NCBI GenBank assembly: GCA_040391605.1
Contig: JBEBXK010000007.1
Span: 65,709-129,708 of the forward strand
Origin: Vulgatibacter incomptus_A
GTDB lineage: Bacteria > Myxococcota > Myxococcia > Myxococcales > Vulgatibacteraceae
Reading direction: 5' to 3'
DNA: 64,000 bases
The notes below the pieces were generated by a model. The model saw only the letters and a program-made list of their open reading frames with translations, was not told the origin of the DNA and searched no databases. This document shows positions 54,138 through 63,413 of this stretch, one piece after another (the stretch's first letter is position 1; each line of letters opens with the position of its first letter). The position numbers were made by a program, and so were the translations under genes.

Positions 54138-54524
54138 CGGACCCTCCTCCCAGATGATTGAGCGTGCACGAAGAGGCTCCCAGCGGTGTACGCATAATGT
54201 CAAGGGCAAAACTTTATGGAGGGTCGGTGCAAGTGTTTACGATTGAACACGACCAGGACCGAAGGCTCGGGTTGCCGTTCCCAAGAGACGGCTTCGGGAT
54301 CCTGTGACGGGTAGGCGCGAGGACCTCCCTTCGTCGGGATGGACTACTTGCCTTGCCCCGCAGGCCGTCTTCCATGCCTGAGTCGATGTTCACCTACGGG
54401 TCGAGCGCATGCGCGAGCGTCTGCAGATCGGCCTCGATCGGCGGCATTCGGGCGCTCGATCGCCCGGATGCTCGATCGACGCTGCGCTTCGTCCGGCGCG
54501 CATTGGGGGATAGAATGCGCGGCA
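54138..54524. other. 387-bp gap, partly A/T-rich
   Basis: Positions about 54190-54260 are clearly lower in G/C than the surroundings (CATAATGTCAAGGGCAAAAC, TTTACGATTGAACACG) and probably hold the promoter of the SpvB-like remnant. No gene or named motif seen. Confidence 0.45.
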
Positions 54525-56756
54525 GTGGATATCCGCACCCAGAGCTCGCTCCTCGCGGCGATCGTCTCGCTGGCCCTGGCGATCTCGATGCTGCTCCGGC
54601 CGCAGCGCGCCAAGTCGCTCACCCTCTTTGCCGCGCTCTGCCTCTCGCTCACCGCCTGGTACGTCGGCGACTTCCTCTTTGCCCTCAGCGATCGTGAGGT
54701 CTGGCTGCGAGCGGCCATCGCCGCCGGCGGCGCGATCCCTGCGACCACCCTCGCCTTCTTCCTCGAGTTCCTCGGGGTCTCCCGACGCTCCGCCAAGCGG
54801 GCCCGGCTGATCACCTGGGCGGGCGGGATCGGCGGCCTGGTGGTGGCCGCGACGCCGCTGGTCCGGCTGGAGACGGCGCGGATCCTGGTTGGGACGTGGA
54901 TCTTCGGGGCCCTGGCCTTCACCCTCTCGCTGCTCTACCGGCGGATGCGGAGCAGCGGACCACGGATCGAGCGCGCCCGCCTCGCCTACCTCTTCCTCGG
55001 CGCCGGCGTCACCGTCGCCGCCTCGGCGCTGGACCTCCTCCCTCGCGTGGGCGTCCCCTTCCCCGCCGTGGGCCCGGTGGTGGCCAGCCTCTATCTCTTC
55101 TTCCTGGCCCAGACCCTCCAGGTCTACCGCCTCCTCGATCTGCAGGAGCTGCTGGGGAAGTTCGCCGCCCTCACCCTCCACGCCCTGATCCTCTCGGCGA
55201 TCTACGCGAGCCTGGTGATCTGGGCGGGCGGCACCACCCAGCTCTTCCTCTTCAACACCCTCATCGCCTCCTTCGTGATCCTTAACCTGGTGGAGCCGCT
55301 GCGCGCCAAGGTGGAGGGGTGGGTGGTCGCCACGCTCTTTCGCGAGCGCTTCGAGCTGCTGCAGACCCTGGCGCGGCTGAAGACGCGGCTCTCCAGCGTG
55401 ATCGATCCCCTGGAGCTCGCGCGGATCTCGTTGGACACCTTCCAGGACTCCCGGCGCGTGACCCACGCCTCGCTCTACCTCATCGCCGACGCCAGGCCGG
55501 GCTTCTCCATCGTCGACTACATCGGCCCCTCGCCTATCTCCTTTCTCGACGCCAGCGCCGCCCATTGCCTGCTGGACGTGGTCCGCAAGGGCCAGAAGGC
55601 CGTGCTCCTCGAGAACGTCGAGCGGCGCCTCCACGAGCTGCAGCGCCTGCTCGGGAAGCCTGGCGCGGCCGGACGCGTGGCCCGGGTGGCGATCGCCCCG
55701 GAGGAGCGGCCGAAGCTGGTGGAGGAGCAGAACCGCCTCGGCGATCTCCGCTCCGCGCTTGCGGCGATGAAGTCGGGGATCTGCATCCCCCTCCTCGGCG
55801 GAGATCGGGTGATCGGCTTCCTCAACCTCTGGGACGAGCGGGTGCCGGAGGCCTACTCCTCCGACGAGATCGCGCTGATGCTCGAGATCGCCGATCAGAT
55901 CGCCACCGTGGTGGAGAACTCCAAGCTCTTCGAGCGGATGAAGGAGCGCGATCGCCTCGCCGCCCTGGGAGAGATGGCGGCGGGCCTCGCCCACGAGATC
56001 CGCAACCCGCTGGGCGCGATCAAGGGCGCGGCCCAATTCCTCCACCCCGAGGGCTTCCACGGCGAGGACGGCGAGTTCCTCCAGGTGATCGTCGAAGAGG
56101 TCGATCGGCTGAACGGGGTGGTGACCCAATTCCTGGACTACGCCAGGCCGCTGAAGGCCGCCGTGGCTCCCATCGACGTGAACGACGTGGTGGATCGTAC
56201 CCTGCGCCTGCTGCAGACCACCCTCCCGGAGTCGGTCTCCTTGGAGAGCGAGCTGGATCCGTCGACGCCCCTCGCGGCGAGCGACGCCGAGCAGCTCAAG
56301 CAGGTCCTCTTCAACCTGGTGCAGAACGCGTTGCAGGCCCTGCCGGAGGGCGGCAGGGTCACGGTCTCGACCAGCGCGCCTCCCGAGGACGCCAGCGGCT
56401 TCCACCTCACCTCACGTGGCGCCGAGTTCGTGGAGCTGCGGGTGCGCGACGACGGCCCCGGGATCCCCGAGGAGCAGCGGGAGCACGTCTTCGTGCCCTT
56501 CTACACCACCAAGGAGAAGGGCACCGGCCTGGGCCTCGCCATCTCGCAGCGGATCATCCGCTCCCACGGCGGGAACATCACCCTCCAGGGGCGGCCCGGC
56601 GAAGGCACCGAGTTCCTGATCCGCCTGCCCGCCGTACCCGAGCCCCGGGTGGATCTGCCGGCGGAGGCGGCGCCGATCGTCGTCGCGTCTGCCGCCGCAG
56701 GGCGGGGATCCCGCGGCGGCAGGCGCTCGTCGCGCAATCGGGCCCGCAGCCGCTAA
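54525..56756 (+). CDS. Membrane GAF histidine kinase (NtrB-like)
   Basis: About 743 residues from GTG 54525. N-terminal ~250 residues have seven to eight hydrophobic helices (first: LLAAIVSLALAISMLL), a 7TM-type sensor; then a GAF-like domain (about 285-470), HisKA with AAGLAHEIRNPLGAIKG (His490), and HATPase (LVQNALQALPEGG, DDGPGIPEEQ, GTGLGLAIS). The C-terminal tail is Arg/Ser-rich. The GTG is preferred because codons before it lack coding bias; ATG 54471 is possible. It is followed by an NtrC-type regulator, so the two form a sigma-54-dependent two-component system. Signal unknown. Confidence 0.9.
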   Translation: MDIRTQSSLLAAIVSLALAISMLLRPQRAKSLTLFAALCLSLTAWYVGDFLFALSDREVWLRAAIAAGGAIPATTLAFFLEFLGVSRRSAKRARLITWAGGIGGLVVAATPLVRLETARILVGTWIFGALAFTLSLLYRRMRSSGPRIERARLAYLFLGAGVTVAASALDLLPRVGVPFPAVGPVVASLYLFFLAQTLQVYRLLDLQELLGKFAALTLHALILSAIYASLVIWAGGTTQLFLFNTLIASFVILNLVEPLRAKVEGWVVATLFRERFELLQTLARLKTRLSSVIDPLELARISLDTFQDSRRVTHASLYLIADARPGFSIVDYIGPSPISFLDASAAHCLLDVVRKGQKAVLLENVERRLHELQRLLGKPGAAGRVARVAIAPEERPKLVEEQNRLGDLRSALAAMKSGICIPLLGGDRVIGFLNLWDERVPEAYSSDEIALMLEIADQIATVVENSKLFERMKERDRLAALGEMAAGLAHEIRNPLGAIKGAAQFLHPEGFHGEDGEFLQVIVEEVDRLNGVVTQFLDYARPLKAAVAPIDVNDVVDRTLRLLQTTLPESVSLESELDPSTPLAASDAEQLKQVLFNLVQNALQALPEGGRVTVSTSAPPEDASGFHLTSRGAEFVELRVRDDGPGIPEEQREHVFVPFYTTKEKGTGLGLAISQRIIRSHGGNITLQGRPGEGTEFLIRLPAVPEPRVDLPAEAAPIVVASAAAGRGSRGGRRSSRNRARSR

Positions 56757-56955
56757 TGGCCCTCTCGTCGTGAGACCAACGACGCCGAGAGGGAGGCCTG
56801 AGGCCGTCGGCCACTTTCCCGCATCGCTCGTCGCTGCAGGGACTCCACCTGGCACCCATCACCTGCTCCGCCCCGGAGGTCGGGCTCAGGCCGATGCCCT
56901 GCTGTTCGCGCCGCGCATATGGTAGATCCGCAGTCGGGAAGGGGCAGGGAACTGC

Positions 56956-58401
56956 ATGGCCGCTGCTTCGATCCTCATCGTCGACGACGAGTTCAACCTC
57001 CGGAAGGTCCTGGCTGCCACCCTCAGGCGCGAGGGCTACGACGTGATCCAGGCCTCCGACGGCGAGCAGGCCATCGAGCTCTTCGATCGCGGCGGCATCG
57101 ACATCGTCGTCTCCGACCTGGTGATGCCGAAGGTCGGGGGCTTCGAGGTGCTCCAGCACGTCCTGGACAAGGCGCCCGAGGTGCCGGTGATCCTGATCAC
57201 CGCCCACGGCACGGTGGACTCCGCGGTCCAGGCGATCAAGACCGGCGCCTTCGACTACGTGACCAAGCCCTTCGAGCAGAGCGAGCTGCGGCAGGTCATC
57301 GCCAAGGCCGCGCGGACCCGGGACCTCACCCGAGGCAACATCTCCACCCACGTCGGCGGAGAGCGGATCACCGCCAAGATCATCGGCGAGTCCGCGCCGA
57401 TCCAGGACATCTTCCGGATCGTCGAGAAGGTGGCGGACACCCCTTCGACGGTGCTGATCACCGGCGAGAGCGGCACAGGCAAGGAGCTCGTGGCCCAGGC
57501 GCTGCACAGCGGATCGGCCAGGGAGAGCCAGCCGTTGATCAAGATCAACTGCGCCGCGATCCCGAAGGATCTGATGGAGTCGGAGCTCTTCGGCTACGAG
57601 AGGGGGGCGTTCACCGGCGCGGTCACCGCCAAGCCGGGCCGCTTCGAGCTCGCCGATGGCGGCACCCTCTTCCTCGACGAGATCGGCGAGATCCCCATCG
57701 AGATGCAGGTGAAGCTGCTGCGCGCGCTGCAGGAGAGCGAGTTCGAGCGGGTCGGAGGCGTGAAGACGATCAAGGTGGACGTCCGCCTGATCGCCGCCAC
57801 GAACCGAGACCTGCAGAAGGACATCCAGGCCGGACGCTTTCGCGAAGATCTCTTCTACCGCCTCAACGTGGTGCCCATCGCCCTGCCCCCGCTGCGGGAG
57901 CGGCGCACCGACATCCCGCTGCTGATCGAGTTCTTCCTGGAGAAGTACAACCGCAAGCTGAACAAGGCGATCGAGCGGGTGGAGCCCGAGGCCATGAGCG
58001 TGCTGAAGCATTACGCTTGGCCGGGGAACATCCGCGAGCTCGAGAACATGGTCGAGCGCACCCTCCTCTTCGCCGACGGGCCCACGATCCAACTCGACGA
58101 TCTCCCGGAGCTGCTCCGCGAACAGGCGGCGCCGGTGATGACGCCTCCCGCGTCATTGGCGCCGCCCGGGGCCGCCTCGCTCCCGATCCCTGTCCCGATT
58201 CCGGCGGACGCCGACGCGTCGATGAGGGACATCGTGAAGGGAGCGGCGGCGGCCCTCGAGCGGGATCTGATCACCCGGGCGCTGGACGAGACCGGCGGAA
58301 ACGTCACCCAGGCCGCGAAGAAGCTGAAGATCTCCCGCAAGTCTCTGCAGAACAAGATGAAGGAGTTTGGCCTGCGGGATCCCGACGAGCGGCCGGCGTA
58401 G
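56956..58401 (+). CDS. NtrC-family sigma-54 response regulator
   Basis: A 481-residue regulator. Receiver domain with Asp54 (VVSDLVMPK) as phosphorylation site; AAA+ domain with Walker A GESGTGKE (170-177), the GAFTGA sigma-54 contact loop (217-222), and FLDEIGEIP; a Pro/Ala linker; and a C-terminal Fis-type HTH (GGNVTQAAKKLKISRKSLQN). All key residues are intact. It lies 199 bp after the kinase gene; I found no correctly spaced sigma-54 promoter in between. Target genes are unknown; the pair resembles developmental kinases/enhancer-binding proteins of myxobacteria. Confidence 0.95.
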   Translation: MAAASILIVDDEFNLRKVLAATLRREGYDVIQASDGEQAIELFDRGGIDIVVSDLVMPKVGGFEVLQHVLDKAPEVPVILITAHGTVDSAVQAIKTGAFDYVTKPFEQSELRQVIAKAARTRDLTRGNISTHVGGERITAKIIGESAPIQDIFRIVEKVADTPSTVLITGESGTGKELVAQALHSGSARESQPLIKINCAAIPKDLMESELFGYERGAFTGAVTAKPGRFELADGGTLFLDEIGEIPIEMQVKLLRALQESEFERVGGVKTIKVDVRLIAATNRDLQKDIQAGRFREDLFYRLNVVPIALPPLRERRTDIPLLIEFFLEKYNRKLNKAIERVEPEAMSVLKHYAWPGNIRELENMVERTLLFADGPTIQLDDLPELLREQAAPVMTPPASLAPPGAASLPIPVPIPADADASMRDIVKGAAAALERDLITRALDETGGNVTQAAKKLKISRKSLQNKMKEFGLRDPDERPA

Positions 58402-58453
58402 CGCGCGGAGGAGCTCGCCTCCTCGTCTCGAAGGCGAGCCACCCCAACGCAGC

Positions 58454-61045
58454 TCAGAAGAGGATGCGCTGTGGGATGCGTACGGTGACCAGCGTGCTGT
58501 CGCCTCCGACCTCACCGTTCGTATTCGATCCCCAGCACCACCCCGTATCACCGGTGGAAGCGCAGCTGTGGTAGGCGCCTGCGGTGAGCGCCTGGATCCC
58601 GCTCAGATTCAGGACGGCAACCGGGGTGACGGACGATGCGTAGTTCCCGTCCCCGAGCTGACCGGAGGTGTTGTCCCCCCAGCAGGTGGCGGTGCCGTCG
58701 GCGAGGAGCGCACAGCTGTGGCCGAAGCCCGCGGCGACGCGGGTGGCGCCCATGACGCCAGCGACATCCGTGGGCGTGCTGCTGGCGCCACCGCTGCTGC
58801 CGAGTTGCAAGAACTGATTCCAGCCCCAGCAGGCGACGGTGCCGGCAGGCCGGACCGCGCAGGCGTGACCGAAGCCCGCCGCGATGTGGGCCGCCGCCGT
58901 CACCCCGGTGGCGACCGGCACCCTGGACCCGAGGTTGTCCCCTGTGCCGAGCTGGCCCCAGTTGTTCTGCCCCCAGCAGGAGACGCTATCATCGGCCATG
59001 ATGGCGCAGGCGTGCATGCCTCCCGCCACCACCTGCTTGGCGCCGGCGGAGTCCACGACGTCCACGGCGGTGGGCTGCGGCCCGCCGGGTAGCCCGCAGC
59101 CGAGTTGGCCGTTCACGTTGTTGCCCCAGCACTTGATCCCGCTCGGCCCGAGGGCACAGGTGAAGTCCGAGTTGGCGGCGATCTGGCTGGCCCCTGCGAC
59201 GCCGGGGACGACGGTCGGGACCAGGTTGGCCACGTAGCCGCCGTCTCCGAGCTGCCCCGCGTCGTTCCCGCCCCAGCAGCTGACGGTGCCGTCGATCAGC
59301 AGGGCGCAGCTATGTCTGCCTCCCGTCACCTGGCTCGCCGCCAGCGGAAGCACGACCTCTACCGGCACATGACGGTTGTTCCCCGTGGTGCCGGTGCCGA
59401 CCTGGCCGTGGGTGTCGTCTCCCCAGCAGAAGACCCGCCCGTCATCGATGACTCCACAGCTATGCCGCTCGTTGGATCCGAAGACGTCGACCAGCTGAAG
59501 GCAGCTCGCCCCCCCGCAGCCGATCGGGCAGCTGTTCCCGCACGCCCCACAGTTGGCGCCCTCGGTGAGATCCGCTTCGCAGCCGTTGGAGACGACGCCG
59601 TCGCAGTCGTCGAAGCCAGGCATGCACGCGGAGAACTCGCACGCTCCATCGATGCAGAACTGCCAGTCGGTCTGGAAGAGCGCGGTGCAGTCGACCGCGC
59701 AGCTCCCACATGCCTCCACTCGGCTCAAGTCCTTCTCGCAACCATTCGCGGGCTGAAGGTCGCAGTCGCCCCAGCCTTCGGCGCAGCTGATCGCACAGCC
59801 TCCGTCGGTGCATTGCGAGGTCGCCGTGTTGGGGAGGTCCTCGCAGGAGGTCCCGCAGGTGCCGCAGTGGGCGTTCGACGTGCGCAGATCCGACTCACAA
59901 CCCGCGGAGCCCTCCTCACAGGTCGCGAAGTCCGGGAGACATCGATGGACGCACGAGCCGTCCTCGCAAGAGGCAGCGGAAGCCCCTCCCCCCGCGGTGC
60001 AGACAGCGCCGCAGCCGCCGCAGTGGTCGCCGTCGCTGAGGGTGTCCACACACTCTCCGCCACAGAGCGTCAGGCCCTCCGCACAGGCACACGCGCTGTC
60101 GGAGCAGACCTGCCTGCGACCGCACATATTGCCGCAGCCGCCGCAGTTCGCCAGATCGCTGGTGGTGTCGATGCAGGCTCCATCGCAGAGTGACGTCCCA
60201 GCCGGGCAGCCGCAGGCGCCGGCCTCGCAGATCATCTCCCCGGGGCAGCTCGTCCCGCAGCCGCCGCAATTCGACGGATCGGCGTCCGTATCGACGCAGG
60301 CGCCGTCACAGAGGACCAAATCCTCGCCACAGGCGCAGCTGCCGCCCGCGCACACCATCCGCTCCCCACAGGCGCTCGAGCAACCGCCGCAATGGGCCGC
60401 GTCGGTGTCTATGTCTACGCAACTGCCTTCACAGGCCTGCAAGCCGTCGGGGCAGTCGCCGCCGCAGGCTCCGTCGACACAGACCTCCCCCGCTCCGCAC
60501 GCGGCGCCGCAATCACCGCAATGGGCCGGGTCGCGCCCCGTGTCTACACATGAGTCACCACACAGCCTCTGACCACCTGGGCAAGCGCACTCTGAGTCCA
60601 TGCAGATCCTCCCCGCGTCACAGGTGACGCCGCAGCCGCCGCAGTTCTCTGGGTCGGAGGCGGGATCGACGCAGGCGTCCCCGCAGGCCCGGAGGCCGTC
60701 CTCGCAAGCGCAGCCCGTCGGCGTGCACACGTGCCCGGGCCCGCACTCGATCCCGCAAGCGCCGCAGTGGGACGGATCGGAGTCGAGGTCGACGCAGACA
60801 TCCCCGCACTCGGAGAGCCCCTCCGAGCACGCTTCGGCGCAGACGCCTTCGACGCAGTCCCGCCCGACGCCGCAGGCGTCGCCGCAGGCCCCGCAATGCG
60901 CTGCGTCGGTGTCGAGGGAGACGCAGGCACCGTCGCAGCGGACGCGGCCCCCACCGCACGAATCGTCTGTGCTGTCCGCACAGCCGGACCAGATGACCGC
61001 CGCCAACAAAGCGACGAATGACAACCTCAAGCTCCGAGTACCCAT
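58454..61045 (-). CDS. Cys-rich, RCC1-repeat lipoprotein
   Basis: An 863-residue predicted lipoprotein: signal LRLSFVALLAAVIWSGC with the lipobox Cys at WSGC, eight tandem cysteine modules of about 35-40 residues with the core CVDxxxDxxHCGGCGxxC, a Cys-rich bridge, and seven RCC1-type units marked by HSCALxxDGTxxCWG and GQLGxG, which should form a beta-propeller. GAGGAGGT lies seven bases before the ATG at 61045. Similar proteins are numerous in Myxococcota and probably bind partners at the cell surface. It is divergent from an AraC-type regulator 113 bp away. Confidence 0.88.
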   Translation of the reverse strand: MGTRSLRLSFVALLAAVIWSGCADSTDDSCGGGRVRCDGACVSLDTDAAHCGACGDACGVGRDCVEGVCAEACSEGLSECGDVCVDLDSDPSHCGACGIECGPGHVCTPTGCACEDGLRACGDACVDPASDPENCGGCGVTCDAGRICMDSECACPGGQRLCGDSCVDTGRDPAHCGDCGAACGAGEVCVDGACGGDCPDGLQACEGSCVDIDTDAAHCGGCSSACGERMVCAGGSCACGEDLVLCDGACVDTDADPSNCGGCGTSCPGEMICEAGACGCPAGTSLCDGACIDTTSDLANCGGCGNMCGRRQVCSDSACACAEGLTLCGGECVDTLSDGDHCGGCGAVCTAGGGASAASCEDGSCVHRCLPDFATCEEGSAGCESDLRTSNAHCGTCGTSCEDLPNTATSQCTDGGCAISCAEGWGDCDLQPANGCEKDLSRVEACGSCAVDCTALFQTDWQFCIDGACEFSACMPGFDDCDGVVSNGCEADLTEGANCGACGNSCPIGCGGASCLQLVDVFGSNERHSCGVIDDGRVFCWGDDTHGQVGTGTTGNNRHVPVEVVLPLAASQVTGGRHSCALLIDGTVSCWGGNDAGQLGDGGYVANLVPTVVPGVAGASQIAANSDFTCALGPSGIKCWGNNVNGQLGCGLPGGPQPTAVDVVDSAGAKQVVAGGMHACAIMADDSVSCWGQNNWGQLGTGDNLGSRVPVATGVTAAAHIAAGFGHACAVRPAGTVACWGWNQFLQLGSSGGASSTPTDVAGVMGATRVAAGFGHSCALLADGTATCWGDNTSGQLGDGNYASSVTPVAVLNLSGIQALTAGAYHSCASTGDTGWCWGSNTNGEVGGDSTLVTVRIPQRILF

Positions 61046-61158
61046 CGACGATACCTCCTCATGCGACCATGGAACCATCGATCAGCAGGTATGGCGATTG
61101 ACAAGATCGGACATCGCCGCTCATGCTCGCGTCGGTCTTCGCTCCCAAGGAAGGCGAG

Positions 61159-62049
61159 ATGCTACTATCACACAGGGTACGAGACGTCGCACCGCTCGGC
61201 GTCAGGATGGCGGACTATCACGTCCTCCACTCTCAGTATCGAATCGGCATCGAGGTTCGCCGCGGAGTCGTCCGGGATTGGGCCATGTGGCCGCAGCACC
61301 TCCAGCGAGGTGGCCTCTCCAACCGCTCCAACCTCTTCGTGCAGCTCAGCGGGGAGATCCAGGTCCGCTCCAAGGGGCAGGAGCGAACCCTCGGCTTGGG
61401 CGAGTGCATGGTCGAGCACCGCAGCAGGAGCTGGGGCTTTCGAGTGGAGCGAGCGTCGGCGACCCTCATCGTCGAGTGGGCGCCCGGGGAGTTGGGGCGG
61501 GAGGTCCGCGATCCCTTCTCTGCCCTGACGCTCCCGGCGTCGACCCTGGAGGCCTGCCGCAGAGCGGCGATGGAGCTCACCCACCCTGGCGTCACCCGCG
61601 AGGAGGCCGCTCGCGCGATACGGACCATCTTCTCGAGCCTGCGGGTCCAAGGCGCGCCGCTCCACGATGTCGATCCGGCGCGGCTGGTGGAGCCGGTCGA
61701 TCCGACGCTGGCGGCGATCTCCCGCGCCCTCGATCGCTCCCTCTCTTTGGGGGAGGAGCGGCCCATGCTGGTGGACCTCGAGGAGAGCCTCGGGATCTCC
61801 GCGCGCCACCTCCGGCGGCGAGCGGGCGACTACCTCGCCACCTATCAATCGAACGCCCTCGGCTGGAGAGAGCTCACCCACCGCTGGCGGCTCTCCACCG
61901 GCCTGGCCCTGATGAGCGCCCGCAACGCCACCACCGAGAGCGTCGCAGGGATCCTCGGCTACTCGTCCCCGACCGCCTTCTGCCGAGCCTTCGCCGCGGC
62001 CGGCCTCCCTTCTCCCGGCGCGATCCGCTCGCTGATCTCGGCAGGGTGA
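61159..62049 (+). CDS. AraC-family transcriptional regulator
   Basis: A 296-residue regulator: N-terminal cupin-like domain (about 1-120, VQLSGEIQVRSKGQERTLGLGE) and a C-terminal double helix-turn-helix (about 200-290) with MLVDLEESLGISARHLRRR and ATTESVAGILGYSSPTAFCR, which is typical of AraC/XylS. GGAAGGCGAG precedes the ATG at 61159. TTGACA at 61098-61103 could be a -35 box but no good -10 follows at the right spacing. Being divergent from the RCC1 lipoprotein gene, it may regulate it or itself. Confidence 0.85.
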   Translation: MLLSHRVRDVAPLGVRMADYHVLHSQYRIGIEVRRGVVRDWAMWPQHLQRGGLSNRSNLFVQLSGEIQVRSKGQERTLGLGECMVEHRSRSWGFRVERASATLIVEWAPGELGREVRDPFSALTLPASTLEACRRAAMELTHPGVTREEAARAIRTIFSSLRVQGAPLHDVDPARLVEPVDPTLAAISRALDRSLSLGEERPMLVDLEESLGISARHLRRRAGDYLATYQSNALGWRELTHRWRLSTGLALMSARNATTESVAGILGYSSPTAFCRAFAAAGLPSPGAIRSLISAG

Positions 62050-62181
62050 GCGGCGCGCTCCCGACGAGAGTCGAGCACTCGCGAGTGATGCACGAGTCGA
62101 AGGAGCGACCCGCCTTCCCGTTGAGACGATCTCTTCACGCGACGCCAGCTGGTCGGCGTCGCTCCATTCGACGCCTCCCGC

Positions 62182-63015
62182 CTAGCGAGCGCAGAGCTCC
62201 AGGGCCCGGCGATAGACCTCCTTGCGTGGGAGGCCGTAGGCCTCGGCCAGCTCGCGGGCGGCGTCCTTCACGGAGACGCCGGCGTCGAGGCGCGCCCGGA
62301 GGAGCTGGTCGAGATCGACGCCGGCCTCCGGCGCCTCGCGCCTGCCGCCTTCGACCACGAGGGTGATCTCGCCGAGGACCTCGCCGTCGAAGTGCGCCGC
62401 CAACTCGCTGAGGCGGCCGCGGGCCAACTCCTCGAAGCGCTTGGTCAGCTCTCGCGCGACACAGGCCCGTCGATCGCCCAGAGCCTCCTGCAGATCGAGG
62501 AGGGTCTGATGCAGACGCCTCGGCGACTCGAAGAGGAGCAGGGTCCCGACGGCGCCCTCCAACTCCTCGATCGCCGCCGCCCGGGCGCCGCCCTTGCGTG
62601 GGAGGAAGCCGAAGAAGGTGAAGCGCTCGGTCGGGAGGCCGCTGGCTGCGAGCGCCGCGAGCGGTGCCGAGGGGCCGGGGATCGGGACCACCCGGATCCC
62701 GGCCTCCACGGCGAGGCGGACCACCTCGGTGCCGGGGTCGGAGATCCCGGGCATCCCCGCGTCGGTGACCAGGGCCACGTCGTCGCCGGAGGCGAGGCGC
62801 TCCACCAGGCCGGCGGCCCTTCGCTTCTCGTCGAATGCCGGCAGCGAGGTGACGGCGGTGGAGATCCCGTAGTGATCCAGGAGGATCCTGGTGTGTCGTG
62901 TGTCTTCACAGGCTATGAGCCGGACCGCGCCCAGGCATTCGATGGCGCGGCGGCTGATGTCGCCCAGGTTTCCGATGGGGGTCCCCACCAGGTAGAGCGT
63001 GCCGGCGCCCTCCAT
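62182..63015 (-). CDS. rsmI: 16S rRNA 2'-O-ribose methyltransferase RsmI
   Basis: A 277-residue enzyme methylating C1402 of 16S rRNA. It begins TLYLVGTPIGNLGDISRRAIE and has CEDTRHTRILLDHY, LVTDAGMPGISDPG and PGPSAPLAALAASGLPT, all hallmarks. The ATG overlaps the yraN stop (TGATG), the usual neighbour. Start chosen at MEGAGTLYLVG. Confidence 0.96.
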   Translation of the reverse strand: MEGAGTLYLVGTPIGNLGDISRRAIECLGAVRLIACEDTRHTRILLDHYGISTAVTSLPAFDEKRRAAGLVERLASGDDVALVTDAGMPGISDPGTEVVRLAVEAGIRVVPIPGPSAPLAALAASGLPTERFTFFGFLPRKGGARAAAIEELEGAVGTLLLFESPRRLHQTLLDLQEALGDRRACVARELTKRFEELARGRLSELAAHFDGEVLGEITLVVEGGRREAPEAGVDLDQLLRARLDAGVSVKDAARELAEAYGLPRKEVYRRALELCAR

Positions 63016-63413
63016 CAGATCCCGCCCTCGCCGTCGAAGGCGCCCTCGATCCACTCGATCGTCTCTTCTCCCTCGCCGCGATCGAAGACGACGATCACGT
63101 CGAAGCGGATGGCCCGCCTCTCGAGGAGCCCCGCCTTACGAGCCCAATCGATGGACGCGGCGATGATGCTGCGGCGCTTTCTCCAGGTGAGGGTCTCCAG
63201 GGGATGCACCGCGCTCGACGAGGTGCGGCTGCGCACCTCCACGAAGACGAGGGTCTCGCCCATGGACGCCACGATGTCTACCTCACCCCGGCGATAGAGG
63301 TGGTTGCGCGCCAGGATCTCCCAGCCCTTGGCAGCGAGCCAGGAGGCGGCGCGATCTTCGGCGGCGAGGCCCCTGGCACGGCGCTGGGAGGGACGGGCGG
63401 GGGGGCGACTCAT
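63015..63413 (-). CDS. UPF0102 (YraN-like) nuclease-fold protein
   Basis: A 132-residue protein of the YraN/UPF0102 family, with a restriction-endonuclease-like fold: AAEDRAASWLAAKGWEILARN, YRRGEVDIVA (metal-binding Glu/Asp) and LVFVEVRSR. Function unproven in the family. The ATG overlaps the preceding gene's stop by ATGA; its own stop overlaps rsmI. A longer upstream open frame is a shadow of the ATPase gene. Confidence 0.92.
   Translation of the reverse strand: MSRPPARPSQRRARGLAAEDRAASWLAAKGWEILARNHLYRRGEVDIVASMGETLVFVEVRSRTSSSAVHPLETLTWRKRRSIIAASIDWARKAGLLERRAIRFDVIVVFDRGEGEETIEWIEGAFDGEGGI

Noticed and set aside
56855..56880. Sigma-54 promoter candidate TGGCACCCATCACCTGCT before the NtrC-type gene
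   Set aside because: The distance between the GG and GC elements is 12 rather than 10 bases, so it should not be recognised.
61098..61103. TTGACA as a -35 box of the AraC gene
   Set aside because: No acceptable -10 hexamer at 16-18 bases; kept only as a remark in the gene entry.
60600..62366. 588-residue plus-strand open frame
   Set aside because: Antisense to the cysteine-rich lipoprotein and out of frame with the AraC gene; composition is typical of a GC-rich shadow.
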